Program-made: the position numbers and the translations under genes | Shown: positions 33,382-43,541 of the stretch, piece by piece | Layout: each line of letters starts with the position of its first letter | Position numbering within the stretch: the first letter of the stretch is position 1 | The notes under the pieces: model-generated | The model's database searches: none | What the model was told of the DNA's origin: nothing | The model's input: the letters and a program-made list of their open reading frames with translations, nothing else | NCBI RefSeq assembly: GCF_018139625.1 | Contig: NZ_JAGSOH010000005.1 | Coordinates: 92,652-156,651 of the forward strand | Source: Actinospica acidithermotolerans | GTDB taxonomy: Bacteria > Actinomycetota > Actinomycetes > Streptomycetales > Catenulisporaceae | Direction of reading: 5' to 3' | Length of the DNA: 64,000 nt

Positions 33382-33678
33382 TCAGTCGTGTTGCAGCGTG
33401 GCCCAAAGACCATAGCCGTGCATGGCGGCCACGTCGCGTTCCATCTCCTCACGGGTCCCGTTCGACACCGACGCCTTTCCGCGCTGGTGCACATCCATCA
33501 TCAGCTTCTCCGCCTTCGTGCGCGGATACCCGAAATACGTCTGGAAGACGTAGCTGACGTAGCTCATCAGGTTGACGGGGTCGTTCCACACGATCGTGGT
33601 CCAAGGCCGGTCAGCGGACTCCAGCGGGTCGGCTTCGGCGGCTTCCGGCTGTTCGAGTTCGATGGGCGCAGTGCTCAC
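33382..33678 (-). CDS. clpS: ATP-dependent Clp protease adaptor ClpS
   Basis: Adaptor that hands N-end-rule substrates to ClpA/ClpC. The product is 98 aa. A disordered acidic N-terminus precedes the core [20 protein letters not shown], whose NDP and following hydrophobic residues line the N-degron pocket. It continues [18 protein letters not shown] and ends [12 protein letters not shown]. It is divergent from pncB and upstream of DUF2017 and mec. Confidence 0.96.
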   Translation of the reverse strand: MSTAPIELEQPEAAEADPLESADRPWTTIVWNDPVNLMSYVSYVFQTYFGYPRTKAEKLMMDVHQRGKASVSNGTREEMERDVAAMHGYGLWATLQHD

Positions 33679-33749
33679 GGTCCTATCGTCGCACTCTTTG
33701 AGACAGGCCTCACATGCCGGCCGCGCAGAAGTGCGCTACCCTTAGCGTC

Positions 33750-35054
33750 ATGGTGACGATAAGTACCCCGGCTCTGCTCACCGACCACTACGAGCTGACC
33801 ATGCTGCAGGGCGCGCTGCGCAGCGGGGCGGCCGACCGGCGGTCGGTGTTCGAAGTGTTCACCCGCCGGCTGCCCGAGGGGCGGCGGTACGGCGTGGTGG
33901 CGGGCACCGGCCGGGTCATCGAGGCGGTGGCCGAGTTCCGGTTCACCGGGGATCAGCTGGAGTTCCTGGAGCGCACCGCGGTCGTGGACCGGCCGACGCT
34001 GGACTGGCTGGCCGACTACCGCTTCCGCGGGTCGATCAGCGGCTACCGGGAGGGCGAGTGCTACTTCCCCGGCTCGCCGATCCTCACCGTGGAGGGCGGC
34101 TTCGCCGAGTGCGTGCTGCTCGAGACGCTCGTGCTCTCGATCCTGAACCACGACTCGGCGATCGCGGCCGCGGCCTCCCGGATGGTCTCGGCGGCGGCCG
34201 GGCGGCCGTGCATCGAGATGGGCTCGCGCCGCACCCACGAGGAGGCGGCGGTGGCCGGCGCCCGGGCGGCGTACCTGTCCGGCTTCGCCTCGACCTCGAA
34301 CCTGGAGGCCGGCTTCCGGTACGGCGTGCCGACGGTCGGCACCGCGGCGCACGCGTTCACCCTGGTGCACGACAGCGAGCGCGACGCCTTCCAGACCCAG
34401 GTGGCCACGCTCGGCAAGGGCACGACGCTGCTGGTCGACACCTACGACGTGGCCGAGGCGGTGCGAATGGCCGTGGAGGTGGCCGGGCCGGACCTCGGCG
34501 CGGTCCGGCTGGACTCCGGCGACCTGCTCTGGATGGCCCACCGGGTGCGCCGGCAGCTCGACGAGCTCGGGGCGCAGGACACGAAGATCGTGGTCACCAG
34601 CGACCTGGACGAGTACGCGATCGCGGCGCTGGCCGTGGCACCGGTGGACGCGTACGGCGTGGGCACGCAGCTGGTGACCGGCAGCGGCGCGCCGACCTCG
34701 TCCATGGTCTACAAGCTGGTGGCCCGCGCGGAGTCGGCCGACCCGAAGGCGCCGCTGCTGCCGGTGGCCAAGAAGTCGACCGGCAAGCCGAGCCTCGGCG
34801 GCCGCAAGTGGGCCTACCGGCGGATCGACGAGGACGGCGTGGCGACCGAGGAGATCATCGCCACCCGGCCGGACCCCGCGCTGGGCCGGCCGCTGATCAC
34901 CCCGCTCGTCGTGGACGGCGACGTGGTGGAAAGGCAGAACCTGGCCGAGGGGCGGCGGCTGCACCAGGACAGCCTGGCGCAGCTCCCGCTCTCGGCGACC
35001 CAGCTGTCCCGTGGGGACGCGGTGATCCCCACGGTCTACGCGAAGGCGGACTGA
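33750..35054 (+). CDS. pncB: Nicotinate phosphoribosyltransferase
   Basis: Converts nicotinate and PRPP to nicotinate mononucleotide in NAD salvage. The ATG at 33750 gives 434 aa, MVTISTPALLTDHYELTMLQ. Characteristic segments are EVFTRRLPEGRRYGVVAG, RRTHEEAAVAGARAAYLSGF, GTAAHAF with the phosphoribosylated His, and VRLDSGDLLWMAHRVR. No Shine-Dalgarno is visible before the ATG, so translation may be leaderless. pncA follows after 5 bp, so the two consecutive salvage steps are encoded together. Confidence 0.95.
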   Translation: MVTISTPALLTDHYELTMLQGALRSGAADRRSVFEVFTRRLPEGRRYGVVAGTGRVIEAVAEFRFTGDQLEFLERTAVVDRPTLDWLADYRFRGSISGYREGECYFPGSPILTVEGGFAECVLLETLVLSILNHDSAIAAAASRMVSAAAGRPCIEMGSRRTHEEAAVAGARAAYLSGFASTSNLEAGFRYGVPTVGTAAHAFTLVHDSERDAFQTQVATLGKGTTLLVDTYDVAEAVRMAVEVAGPDLGAVRLDSGDLLWMAHRVRRQLDELGAQDTKIVVTSDLDEYAIAALAVAPVDAYGVGTQLVTGSGAPTSSMVYKLVARAESADPKAPLLPVAKKSTGKPSLGGRKWAYRRIDEDGVATEEIIATRPDPALGRPLITPLVVDGDVVERQNLAEGRRLHQDSLAQLPLSATQLSRGDAVIPTVYAKAD

Positions 35055-35059
35055 AGCAG

Positions 35060-35554
35060 ATGACGAAGGCACTGATCGTGGTGGACGTCCAGAGGGACTT
35101 CTGCGAGGGCGGCTCGCTCGCGGTGGCCGGCGGCAACGCCGTGGCCGCGAACGTGCGCGAATACGTGCTGAACGGAGGCAGCGGCGGGGCCCTGTACGTG
35201 GTCGCGACCCGCGACTACCACGTGGACCCGGGCGCGCACTTCGGCGAGTGGCCGGTGCACTGCCGGGTCGGCACCGAGGGGGCGGAGTTCCACCCGGCCG
35301 TCGCCGACCTGCCCTTCGACGCGGAGTTCCGCAAGGGCGAGCACGCCGCGGCCTACTCCGGCTTCGAGGGCGTGGACGCGGCGGGCTCCGGGCTGAGCCT
35401 GGAGGCGTGGCTCCGCGAGCGCGGGGTGATCGAGGTGGACGTCTGCGGCCTGGCCACGGACTTCTGCGTGGCGGCGACGGCGAAGGACGCCGAAAGGCTC
35501 GGCTTCACGACGCGCGTGCTGGTGGAGTTGAGCGCGGCGGTCAATCAGGGCTAA
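35060..35554 (+). CDS. pncA: Nicotinamidase
   Basis: Deamidates nicotinamide to nicotinate, the substrate of the PncB encoded upstream. The product is 164 aa, somewhat shorter than the roughly 186 aa of the mycobacterial enzyme. The catalytic triad is visible: Asp in VVDVQRDFCEGG, Lys in FRKGEH, Cys in LATDFCVAATAKDA. The metal-site pattern TRDYHVDPGAHF is present. Enzymes of this group activate pyrazinamide. It ends 25 bp before a strong bidirectional terminator. Confidence 0.94.
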   Translation: MTKALIVVDVQRDFCEGGSLAVAGGNAVAANVREYVLNGGSGGALYVVATRDYHVDPGAHFGEWPVHCRVGTEGAEFHPAVADLPFDAEFRKGEHAAAYSGFEGVDAAGSGLSLEAWLRERGVIEVDVCGLATDFCVAATAKDAERLGFTTRVLVELSAAVNQG

Positions 35555-35578
35555 TGGATGGAATTCACGGGAGAACAA

Positions 35579-35613
35579 GCAAGGGCCCGCACATGCAATG
35601 TGCGGGCCCTTGC
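35579..35613 (+). terminator. Bidirectional terminator between pncA and the RDD gene
   Basis: A perfect 16-bp inverted repeat (arms 35579-35594 and 35598-35613, 3-nt loop) between two convergent genes, 25 bp after pncA and 18 bp from the RDD stop. Confidence 0.8.
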
Positions 35614-35630
35614 GTTCGCTCGGATCAGGC

Positions 35631-37013
35631 TCATGCCTTGACGGTGACCGTGGAGGTCGCCTTCTCGTGCACGCCCTGCCGGTAGGGCCGCCCCCAGAGC
35701 ACCCCGCCGAGCGCGAAGATGTCGACCAGCGGGATGATCGCGAGCGCCCAGAAGAACAGGGCCCTGCGGGTTCCGACTCCGCTCGTGCGCAGCGGCTGCC
35801 CGCTCGGCAGCTGCACGATCTGCACGCCGGCCAGGCGCTTGCCGAAGGTCTGGCCGCCGCGGCCGAGCCGGTAGCCCTCGTAGGCGACCGAGACGATCAC
35901 GAAGGCGAGCAGCGCGCCCGCCCACAGCGCGATGCCCACGGCGTCCATGCCGAGCGTGGTGTACGTGGTCGTGGCCTCGGCGTCGAGCCGGAGCACGTAC
36001 TGGTGGTCGTGCCGGTGCGCGATCAGCAGCAGGGTCACGGTGATCGGCGCGGAGAAGATCGCGGCGATGCCGAGGTCGATGATGCGGCCCAGGAAGCGGG
36101 AGCCGGGCGTGGCCAGCTCGACGACGGTGGCCTCGCCCTCGCCGTCCTCGTCGTCCGGCCCGGTGGACGCGCCGAAGCCGGTCCCGGGCAGCCCCGCGAA
36201 GGGGTTGGTGCTCAGCCCGGGCAGCCGGTAGGTGCCGGTGCGCTGGCTCGGCGCGAACGCCGAGGGAACGATCATGGTGGCGACCGACTCGGCCTGCTGC
36301 GGCGGCTCGGGCTGCAGCTGCGGCTGCCGCGGGCTCGGCACAGGAGTGGCCGTTCGGTGCGTCGCCGGCGCCGACGCAGGGCTCTGCGCGTGCTGCTGTG
36401 GCTGGGCCGGGAACTGCGGCTGCAAGTCCGGCTGGACCTGCGACGGGGCCACCGGCTGCTGCGGGACCCCCTGTGGCTGCAAGTCCGGCTGAACCACCGG
36501 CTGCTGCGGGACCTGCGGTACCCGCTGCGGCTGCGCAACGGGCTCCTGCGGCGCGGGCTGCGCGTACTGCTGCGGCTGGGCCGGGAACCGCGGCTGGGCC
36601 TGCGACTGCGCCTGCGTGTCCGGTTGGACCTGCGACTGCGCCTGCGTGTCCGGCTGGACCTGCGGCTGAACCACCGGCTGCTGCGGGACCTGCGGATCCT
36701 CGCGCGGCGGTTGCGGCTGCTGCGGGACCTGGGCGTACCCCCGTGCGCCGCTGCGTCCCGCGGCGGCGGCCTGCGAGTGGTCCGGCGAGGCCGCGGCGGC
36801 GGCCGCGGGCTCCGGCGTCCAGGTGCCGGAGCTGTCCGCGGGGACCGCGTCCGCCTGCGAGGCGGCGAGCCCCTGCTCCGCGGCCTGCCGCTCCGCCTCG
36901 TCCGGCGCGGGCCTGCTGGTCCCCGCGACCCATTCGTTGCCGTCCCAGTAACGGATATATCCCGGAATCGACGGATCCGCGTAATATCCGGCAGGCGGAT
37001 TTCCGGTGCTCAA
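35631..37013 (-). CDS. RDD family membrane protein with DUF2510-like N-terminus and P/Q-rich linker
   Basis: A 460-aa protein from a TTG at 37013, preceded by GGGGAGGGG; no ATG is better placed. Residues 8-28 (PAGYYADPSIPGYIRYWDG) resemble the DUF2510 cytoplasmic module. A low-complexity region of about 170 residues follows, built of repeats such as VQPDTQAQSQ (twice) and VPQQPVVQP. The C-terminal third is an RDD domain with spans near 300, 345 and 430 and the conserved GSRFLGRIIDLGI, RLGRGGQTFGKRLAGVQIV and R-R-A-L segments. Role unknown; RDD proteins are proposed ion or envelope transporters. Confidence 0.82.
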   Translation of the reverse strand: MSTGNPPAGYYADPSIPGYIRYWDGNEWVAGTSRPAPDEAERQAAEQGLAASQADAVPADSSGTWTPEPAAAAAASPDHSQAAAAGRSGARGYAQVPQQPQPPREDPQVPQQPVVQPQVQPDTQAQSQVQPDTQAQSQAQPRFPAQPQQYAQPAPQEPVAQPQRVPQVPQQPVVQPDLQPQGVPQQPVAPSQVQPDLQPQFPAQPQQHAQSPASAPATHRTATPVPSPRQPQLQPEPPQQAESVATMIVPSAFAPSQRTGTYRLPGLSTNPFAGLPGTGFGASTGPDDEDGEGEATVVELATPGSRFLGRIIDLGIAAIFSAPITVTLLLIAHRHDHQYVLRLDAEATTTYTTLGMDAVGIALWAGALLAFVIVSVAYEGYRLGRGGQTFGKRLAGVQIVQLPSGQPLRTSGVGTRRALFFWALAIIPLVDIFALGGVLWGRPYRQGVHEKATSTVTVKA

Positions 37014-37066
37014 GGTCCCCTCCCCCGACGGCCTGTTCCATTCTCCGCGGAAGAGATTAGCCGAGT

Positions 37067-38808
<1,742 letters not shown>

Positions 38809-38830
38809 GTCTCCGGGTAGTCTCGGCGCG

Positions 38831-39448
38831 GTGACCGAGCAGGCGATACCCCGGAGGCCGACGCGGCACTGGTCGCGCGCGCTCGTCGGCGTGACGGTAC
38901 TCGTCACGCTGGCGCTGGTGGGCTGCCAGATGGCCGCGTCGTTCCTCTACAACGCGCCGGCCAATGTGATCTCCAAGGCGTACGCCGCACAGGTCTCCTG
39001 GTGGATGACGCCGCTGCAGATGCAGAACTGGCAGCTGTTCGCTCCTAACCCGATCTCGGAGAACGTCGAGGTCGACGCGCGCGCCAGCGTCGGGCCGTCC
39101 GCGGCCGTGACCTCGTGGGTGAACCTCTCGGCGATCGACGAGGCGCAGACGGACGGCGACCCGGCGCCGAGCCACCTGACGATGAACGCGATGCGCAATG
39201 CGTGGATCAAGTTCATCCAGACGCACACCTCGACCGGCATTCCGCTCGCCAACTCGCCGCTGGCCGGCACGGCGCAGGGATACCTGGAGAACCTCGTCCT
39301 CACCTACCTGCGGCCGCATGAGTCGCAGACCATCGACTCCATCCAGGTGCGGTTCGTCACGACGCTTCTCTCCGGCGAGGGCCGCACGGCCGCGCAGACC
39401 GCCCCGCAGACGGCGATGATGCCGTGGTGGCCGGTGACGCAGTCGTGA
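38831..39448 (+). CDS. DUF5819 family membrane-anchored protein
   Basis: A 205-aa protein from a GTG. One N-terminal span (about residues 15-37, RALVGVTVLVTLALVGCQMA) is followed by an extracytoplasmic domain with conserved aromatic segments: WWMTPLQMQNWQLFAPNPIS (NWQLFAPNP is the family hallmark) and LENLVLTYLRPHE. Its stop overlaps the GTG start of the HTTM gene (GTGA), so the two are coupled. DUF5819 and HTTM proteins are regular neighbours in actinobacteria; their joint function is unknown. Confidence 0.83.
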   Translation: MTEQAIPRRPTRHWSRALVGVTVLVTLALVGCQMAASFLYNAPANVISKAYAAQVSWWMTPLQMQNWQLFAPNPISENVEVDARASVGPSAAVTSWVNLSAIDEAQTDGDPAPSHLTMNAMRNAWIKFIQTHTSTGIPLANSPLAGTAQGYLENLVLTYLRPHESQTIDSIQVRFVTTLLSGEGRTAAQTAPQTAMMPWWPVTQS

Positions 39449-40995
39449 ACCGCTTCTGGAACGCCTACAGAAGGATCACCGAATCGGCCGTCGCGGCGCG
39501 CGGAACCGCGGCGCTGCGCATCGGCTACGGCACGCTCTGGACGCTGTACCTGCTCTCCTCCTTCAACGAACGGCTCACCGCCTGGGGCCCGAACGCGCCC
39601 TGGACGCCGGCGATGGCGCGCGCGTACGAGGCGCAGATCCCGATGTTCGGCTGGATCCGGGACTGGCTCACCGCGGTCGCCGGGCTCGGCAGCGGCGCCT
39701 TCGAGGCCTTCTACGCGCTCGCCGTCGTGGCCGGGGTGCTGTTCGCGCTCGGCTGGCGCACCCGGATCAGTTCACTGCTGTTCTGCTTCGTCGTCGTCGC
39801 GCTGGAGAACCGCAGCCCGCTGATCACGGACGGCGGCGACAACGTCCTGATGATCATGTCGCTCTTCCTCTGCTTCACCCGCTGCGGCAGGCACTGGTCG
39901 CTGGACGCGCGGCGGCTGCGTTCACGTCCAACGGACGACGCGGCGCACGACGCGGCCGACACCGGCACAGCCGAGGTGCCGGAATGGCGGCTCGAACTCC
40001 GCGCGGTCCGCGAGCAGGTCGCGAACGTGCTGCACAACGGCGCCGTGCTGGTGATCGCCTTCCAGGTCTGCGTCATATACGCGACGGCGGGGCTGTACAA
40101 GGTGCAGGGCTCGATGTGGCAGGACGGCACCGCGATGGGCTTCGTGCTGCGGCTGCACTGGTTCCAGCCCTGGCCGGCCCTCGACTCCTGGCTGCTCGCG
40201 CACACCGTGCTGCTCGCGCTCGCGGGCTACGTCACGGTGTTCGTGCAGGTCGCGTTCCCGTTCGCGGTCTTCTCGCCGAAGCTCAAGTACCCGTCGCTGG
40301 TCGTCCTCGCCGGAATGCACCTGAGCATCGCCGTGCTGCTCGGCCTGCCGTTCTTCTCGCTGATGATGCTGGTCGGCGACGCGGTGTTCCTGTCCGACCG
40401 GGTCTGGCAGGCCGTCGAGAGGCGGGTCTCCGGCCCCGCGTACGCTGAGGGTATGGCAGGCGTTGCGAAACCGACCTTGGTGTTCGACGGGGACTGCGGA
40501 TTCTGCACATCGACCGTGCACTGGGCCGAGCGCTGGTGCCGGCCGGCGGTGCGCTTCGTACCGTGGCAGAACCTGGATCTGGCGGCGCACGGCTTGTCGC
40601 AAGAGGCGGTGACCTCGTCGGTGCAGTGGCTCGGCCCGCGCACGTCCGTCACGCGGCCGATCCCGCACGGCTCCGCCGCCGTCGCCCGGACGCTGCTGCG
40701 CTCGCGCTGGCCGTTCCGGCCGGTCGGCGCGCTGATGCTGGTTCCGCCGATCTCCTGGCTGGCCGAGCTCGTCTACCGGCTGATCGCGAAGAACCGCTAC
40801 CGGATGCCCGGCGCCACGCCCGCGTGCGCGGTGCCGGCACCGGCGCCTTCGGTTCCCGCGACGTCCGTGGCGTCCGTGGCGTCCGCGACGTCCGAGGGCT
40901 CAGCGCAGGGCGCTGGCGACCTCGGTGGCGGCCCGGATCACCCGCGGGCCGGTGCGGTTGGGGTCGAGCTGGCCGAAGGAGATCACGCCGACTGA
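39445..40995 (+). CDS. HTTM (vitamin K-dependent carboxylase-like) membrane protein fused to a DUF393/DCC1 thiol-disulfide domain
   Basis: A 516-aa protein. The GTG at 39445 overlaps the DUF5819 stop. Residues 1-335 form the HTTM domain with several spans (TAALRIGYGTLWTLYLLSSF, NVLMIMSLFLCFTRCGRHWS, YKVQGSMWQDGTAMG). From about 341 an uninterrupted frame continues into a DUF393 domain with the CxxC site PTLVFDGDCGFCTSTVHWAE and PWQNLDLAAHGLS. The last 60 residues are Ala/Pro/Ser-rich and the final 96 bp overlap the convergent IclR gene. DUF393 as a thiol oxidoreductase joined to a carboxylase-like domain suggests redox coupling; the substrate is unknown. Confidence 0.82.
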   Translation: MNRFWNAYRRITESAVAARGTAALRIGYGTLWTLYLLSSFNERLTAWGPNAPWTPAMARAYEAQIPMFGWIRDWLTAVAGLGSGAFEAFYALAVVAGVLFALGWRTRISSLLFCFVVVALENRSPLITDGGDNVLMIMSLFLCFTRCGRHWSLDARRLRSRPTDDAAHDAADTGTAEVPEWRLELRAVREQVANVLHNGAVLVIAFQVCVIYATAGLYKVQGSMWQDGTAMGFVLRLHWFQPWPALDSWLLAHTVLLALAGYVTVFVQVAFPFAVFSPKLKYPSLVVLAGMHLSIAVLLGLPFFSLMMLVGDAVFLSDRVWQAVERRVSGPAYAEGMAGVAKPTLVFDGDCGFCTSTVHWAERWCRPAVRFVPWQNLDLAAHGLSQEAVTSSVQWLGPRTSVTRPIPHGSAAVARTLLRSRWPFRPVGALMLVPPISWLAELVYRLIAKNRYRMPGATPACAVPAPAPSVPATSVASVASATSEGSAQGAGDLGGGPDHPRAGAVGVELAEGDHAD

Positions 40996-41568
40996 GGCCT
41001 CGACGCCCGGCACGTCGACCACCGGGGCCGCGATGCCGTACGCGCCGAACTGCAGCTCGCCGTCCGTGATCAGGTAGCCGGCGCTCTTGTTCTCCCGGTA
41101 GTTGAGGATCACCCGTCCGGCCGCGCCGCGGTCCAGCGCGTGCCGCGAGCCGACCCGGTAGGCCACGTGGTAGTCGGTCCAGGTGGGCTCGACCACTGCG
41201 ACGGCGAGCGCCTCGCTGCCGTCCACGACGGTCAGGTGCGCGGTCGCGCCGACCTCCTCGGCCAGCCGGCGCAGCGGGATCGTCGCGGCCTCGCGCAGCA
41301 GCGGCTGCACCTGCCTGGCCAGCGCCAGCACGCCGATGGACAGCCGGGCCCGGCCGGAGGAGTCGCGCCTGGCCAGGCCGTGCAGTTCCAGGGTGGCCAG
41401 CAGCCGGTAGACGATCGTCCGGTTCACGCTGAGCCGGTCGGCCAGCTCCGTCACGGTCAGGCCGCCGGGGACCTCCGCCAGTTCTTCGAGCGCGCGCAGG
41501 CCCCGGTCCAGGGTCTGCGAGGTCTCGGGATGGTGTTCGCCCGCCGGGGTCGCCGTGCTTGTCGTCAC
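40900..41568 (-). CDS. IclR family transcriptional regulator
   Basis: A 222-aa regulator from a GTG. The winged helix-turn-helix reads LTVTELADRLSVNRTIVYRL then LATLELHGLARRD (about residues 38-75). The effector domain follows, with HLTVVDGSEALAVAVVEP, RVGSRHALDRGAAGRVIL, and GVEASVGVISFG near the end. It converges on the HTTM-DUF393 gene, sharing 96 bp at the 3' ends. Its target is not evident; the nearest same-strand downstream gene is over 2 kb away. Confidence 0.88.
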   Translation of the reverse strand: MTTSTATPAGEHHPETSQTLDRGLRALEELAEVPGGLTVTELADRLSVNRTIVYRLLATLELHGLARRDSSGRARLSIGVLALARQVQPLLREAATIPLRRLAEEVGATAHLTVVDGSEALAVAVVEPTWTDYHVAYRVGSRHALDRGAAGRVILNYRENKSAGYLITDGELQFGAYGIAAPVVDVPGVEASVGVISFGQLDPNRTGPRVIRAATEVASALR

Positions 41569-41640
41569 GGCAGCAGTCTAAACACGCGGTCTGTCAGCGG
41601 CTAAGCGCGACGGGGCGGGCCGGGTCCGGAAAGCGGGCTT

Positions 41641-43428
41641 TCAGCGCTGCTTGTCCCGGCCGGCGGCCCAGGCCCTGACCTTGTCGATCCGGGCCCGCAG
41701 CTCGGCCGCCGTGGCCTGCGCCGCGGGCGGCCCGCCGCAGCTGCGCCGCAGGTCGTTGTGGATGACGCCGTGCGGCAGGCCGGACTGGTGATGCCAGGCG
41801 CCGACCAGCGTGTGCAGCTCCTTGCGCAGGCTCAGCAGCTGCTGGTGGCTGACCACCGGGCGCTCCTGCGCGGGCAGCGCGGGCGCGCCGTCCGGGCCGG
41901 CCTTCTGGCCGCGCTGCCGGGCGATCTGCCGGGTCTGGCGCTTCTGCAGCAGGGTGCGCACGTGCTCCGGCTCGAGCAGCCCGGGGATGCCGAGGTAGTC
42001 CGCCTCGTCCGCGCTGCCCGGCGCGGCCGCGAGACCGTACTCGCCGCCGTCGAACATGACCCGGTCGAAGTTGGCCTCCGACTCCAGCGCCTCGAACTTG
42101 AATTCGCCGAGGTCGGTCTCGTTCTTCTCCGCGTTGGCGTCGGCGAGCAGGTCCTCCTCCTCGGACCACATGTCGTCGTCGCGCTTCTTGCGGTCCAGGA
42201 CGTGGTCGCGCTGCAGCTCGAGTTCGTTGGCGAACTGGACGAGCATCGGCACCGAGGGCAGGAAGACGGAGGCGGTCTCGCCGCGCTTTCGGGCGCGCAC
42301 GAACCGGCCGACGGCCTGCGCGAAGAACAGCGGCGTGGAGATCGAGGTGGCGTAGACGCCGACGGCCAGCCGGGGGACGTCCACGCCCTCGGACACCATC
42401 CGAACCGCGACCATCCAGCGCGACTCGCTCTCGCTGTACTTCTCGATCTTCGATGAGGCCTTGGGGTCGTCGGAGAGCACGACGGTCGGCGACTCGCCGG
42501 TGATGTCGCGCAGCATCTTGGCGTACGCGCGGGCGGCGAAGTGGTCGGTGGCGATGACCAGCGCGCCCGCGTCGTGCACGGACTTGCGCACCTCGGTCAG
42601 CCGCCGGTCGGCCGCGCGCAGCACCGAGGGCATCCAGTTGCCCGCCGGATCCAGCGCGGTACGCCAGGCCTGGCTGACCGCGTCCTGCGTCATCGGCTCG
42701 CCGAGCGAGGCGGCGATCTCGTCCCCGGCCTTGGTGCGCCAGCGCATCTGGCCCGCGTACGACAGGAAGATGACCGGCCGCACGACGCCGTCCGCGAGGG
42801 CGGCGCCGTACCCGTAGGTGTAGTCGGCGACCGAGCGGCGCACGCCCTCGGCGTCCGGCGCGTATTCGACGAAGGGGATCTGCGCGATGTCCGAGCGGAA
42901 CGGCGTCCCGGTCAGCGCGAGGCGCCGCGCCGCCGGCTCGAAGGCCTCGTTGATCGCGTCACCCCAGGCCAGCGCGTCGCCCGCGTGGTGGATCTCGTCG
43001 AGGATGACCAGCGTGCGCCGGTTCTCCACCCGCGAGCGGTGCAGCATCGGATGCGCCGCCACACCCGCGTACGTCACGGCGATGCCGGTGTAGTCCCGCG
43101 AGGTGCCGCCCGAGGAGCCCGAGTACGTCGGGTCGATCCCTATCCCGACCCGCTTCGCGGCCTCGGACCACTGGTGCTTGAGGTGCTCGGTCGGCGCCAC
43201 GACGGTGATCTGCTGCACGATGTGACGGTCCAACAGCTCCGTCGCGATCCGAAGCGCGAACGTCGTCTTGCCGGCGCCCGGCGTCGCGACCGCCAGGAAG
43301 TCGCGCGGCTCGCGCTTCAGATACTCGTCCAGGGCGGCCTGCTGCCAGGCCCGCAGCTTGCCCGCGGTCCCCCACGGTGCCCGGTCCGGGTACGCCGGAG
43401 ACAGGTGTGAGGCGGCGTTGGTGCTCAA
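41641..43428 (-). CDS. SF2 DEAD/DEAH-box helicase
   Basis: A 595-aa nucleic-acid-dependent ATPase. The TTG at 43428 gives LSTNAASHLSPAYPDRAPWG; GAGGGG stands 12 nt upstream. The same frame continues upstream but loses all resemblance. Motifs: RAWQQAALDEYL (Q-like), Walker A ATPGAGKTTFALRIA, motif II LDEIHHAGD, motif III LTGTPFRSD, motif V VRMVSEGVDVPRL, motif VI QAVGRFVRARKRGE. A charged, partly coiled C-terminus follows. It is a well conserved actinobacterial helicase resembling restriction/UvrB-like translocases; specific role unknown. Confidence 0.88.
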   Translation of the reverse strand: MSTNAASHLSPAYPDRAPWGTAGKLRAWQQAALDEYLKREPRDFLAVATPGAGKTTFALRIATELLDRHIVQQITVVAPTEHLKHQWSEAAKRVGIGIDPTYSGSSGGTSRDYTGIAVTYAGVAAHPMLHRSRVENRRTLVILDEIHHAGDALAWGDAINEAFEPAARRLALTGTPFRSDIAQIPFVEYAPDAEGVRRSVADYTYGYGAALADGVVRPVIFLSYAGQMRWRTKAGDEIAASLGEPMTQDAVSQAWRTALDPAGNWMPSVLRAADRRLTEVRKSVHDAGALVIATDHFAARAYAKMLRDITGESPTVVLSDDPKASSKIEKYSESESRWMVAVRMVSEGVDVPRLAVGVYATSISTPLFFAQAVGRFVRARKRGETASVFLPSVPMLVQFANELELQRDHVLDRKKRDDDMWSEEEDLLADANAEKNETDLGEFKFEALESEANFDRVMFDGGEYGLAAAPGSADEADYLGIPGLLEPEHVRTLLQKRQTRQIARQRGQKAGPDGAPALPAQERPVVSHQQLLSLRKELHTLVGAWHHQSGLPHGVIHNDLRRSCGGPPAAQATAAELRARIDKVRAWAAGRDKQR

Positions 43429-43541
43429 CGGTGACGTCGTCCCCTCAAGTGTCGACTGGGCCGCCGTGGCGGCGTTGCTCGGTCGGCGCGGTCTTCCACC
43501 GTACCGGGCGCCGCCGACAGAACGGGAAACGTTCCGTGGAC

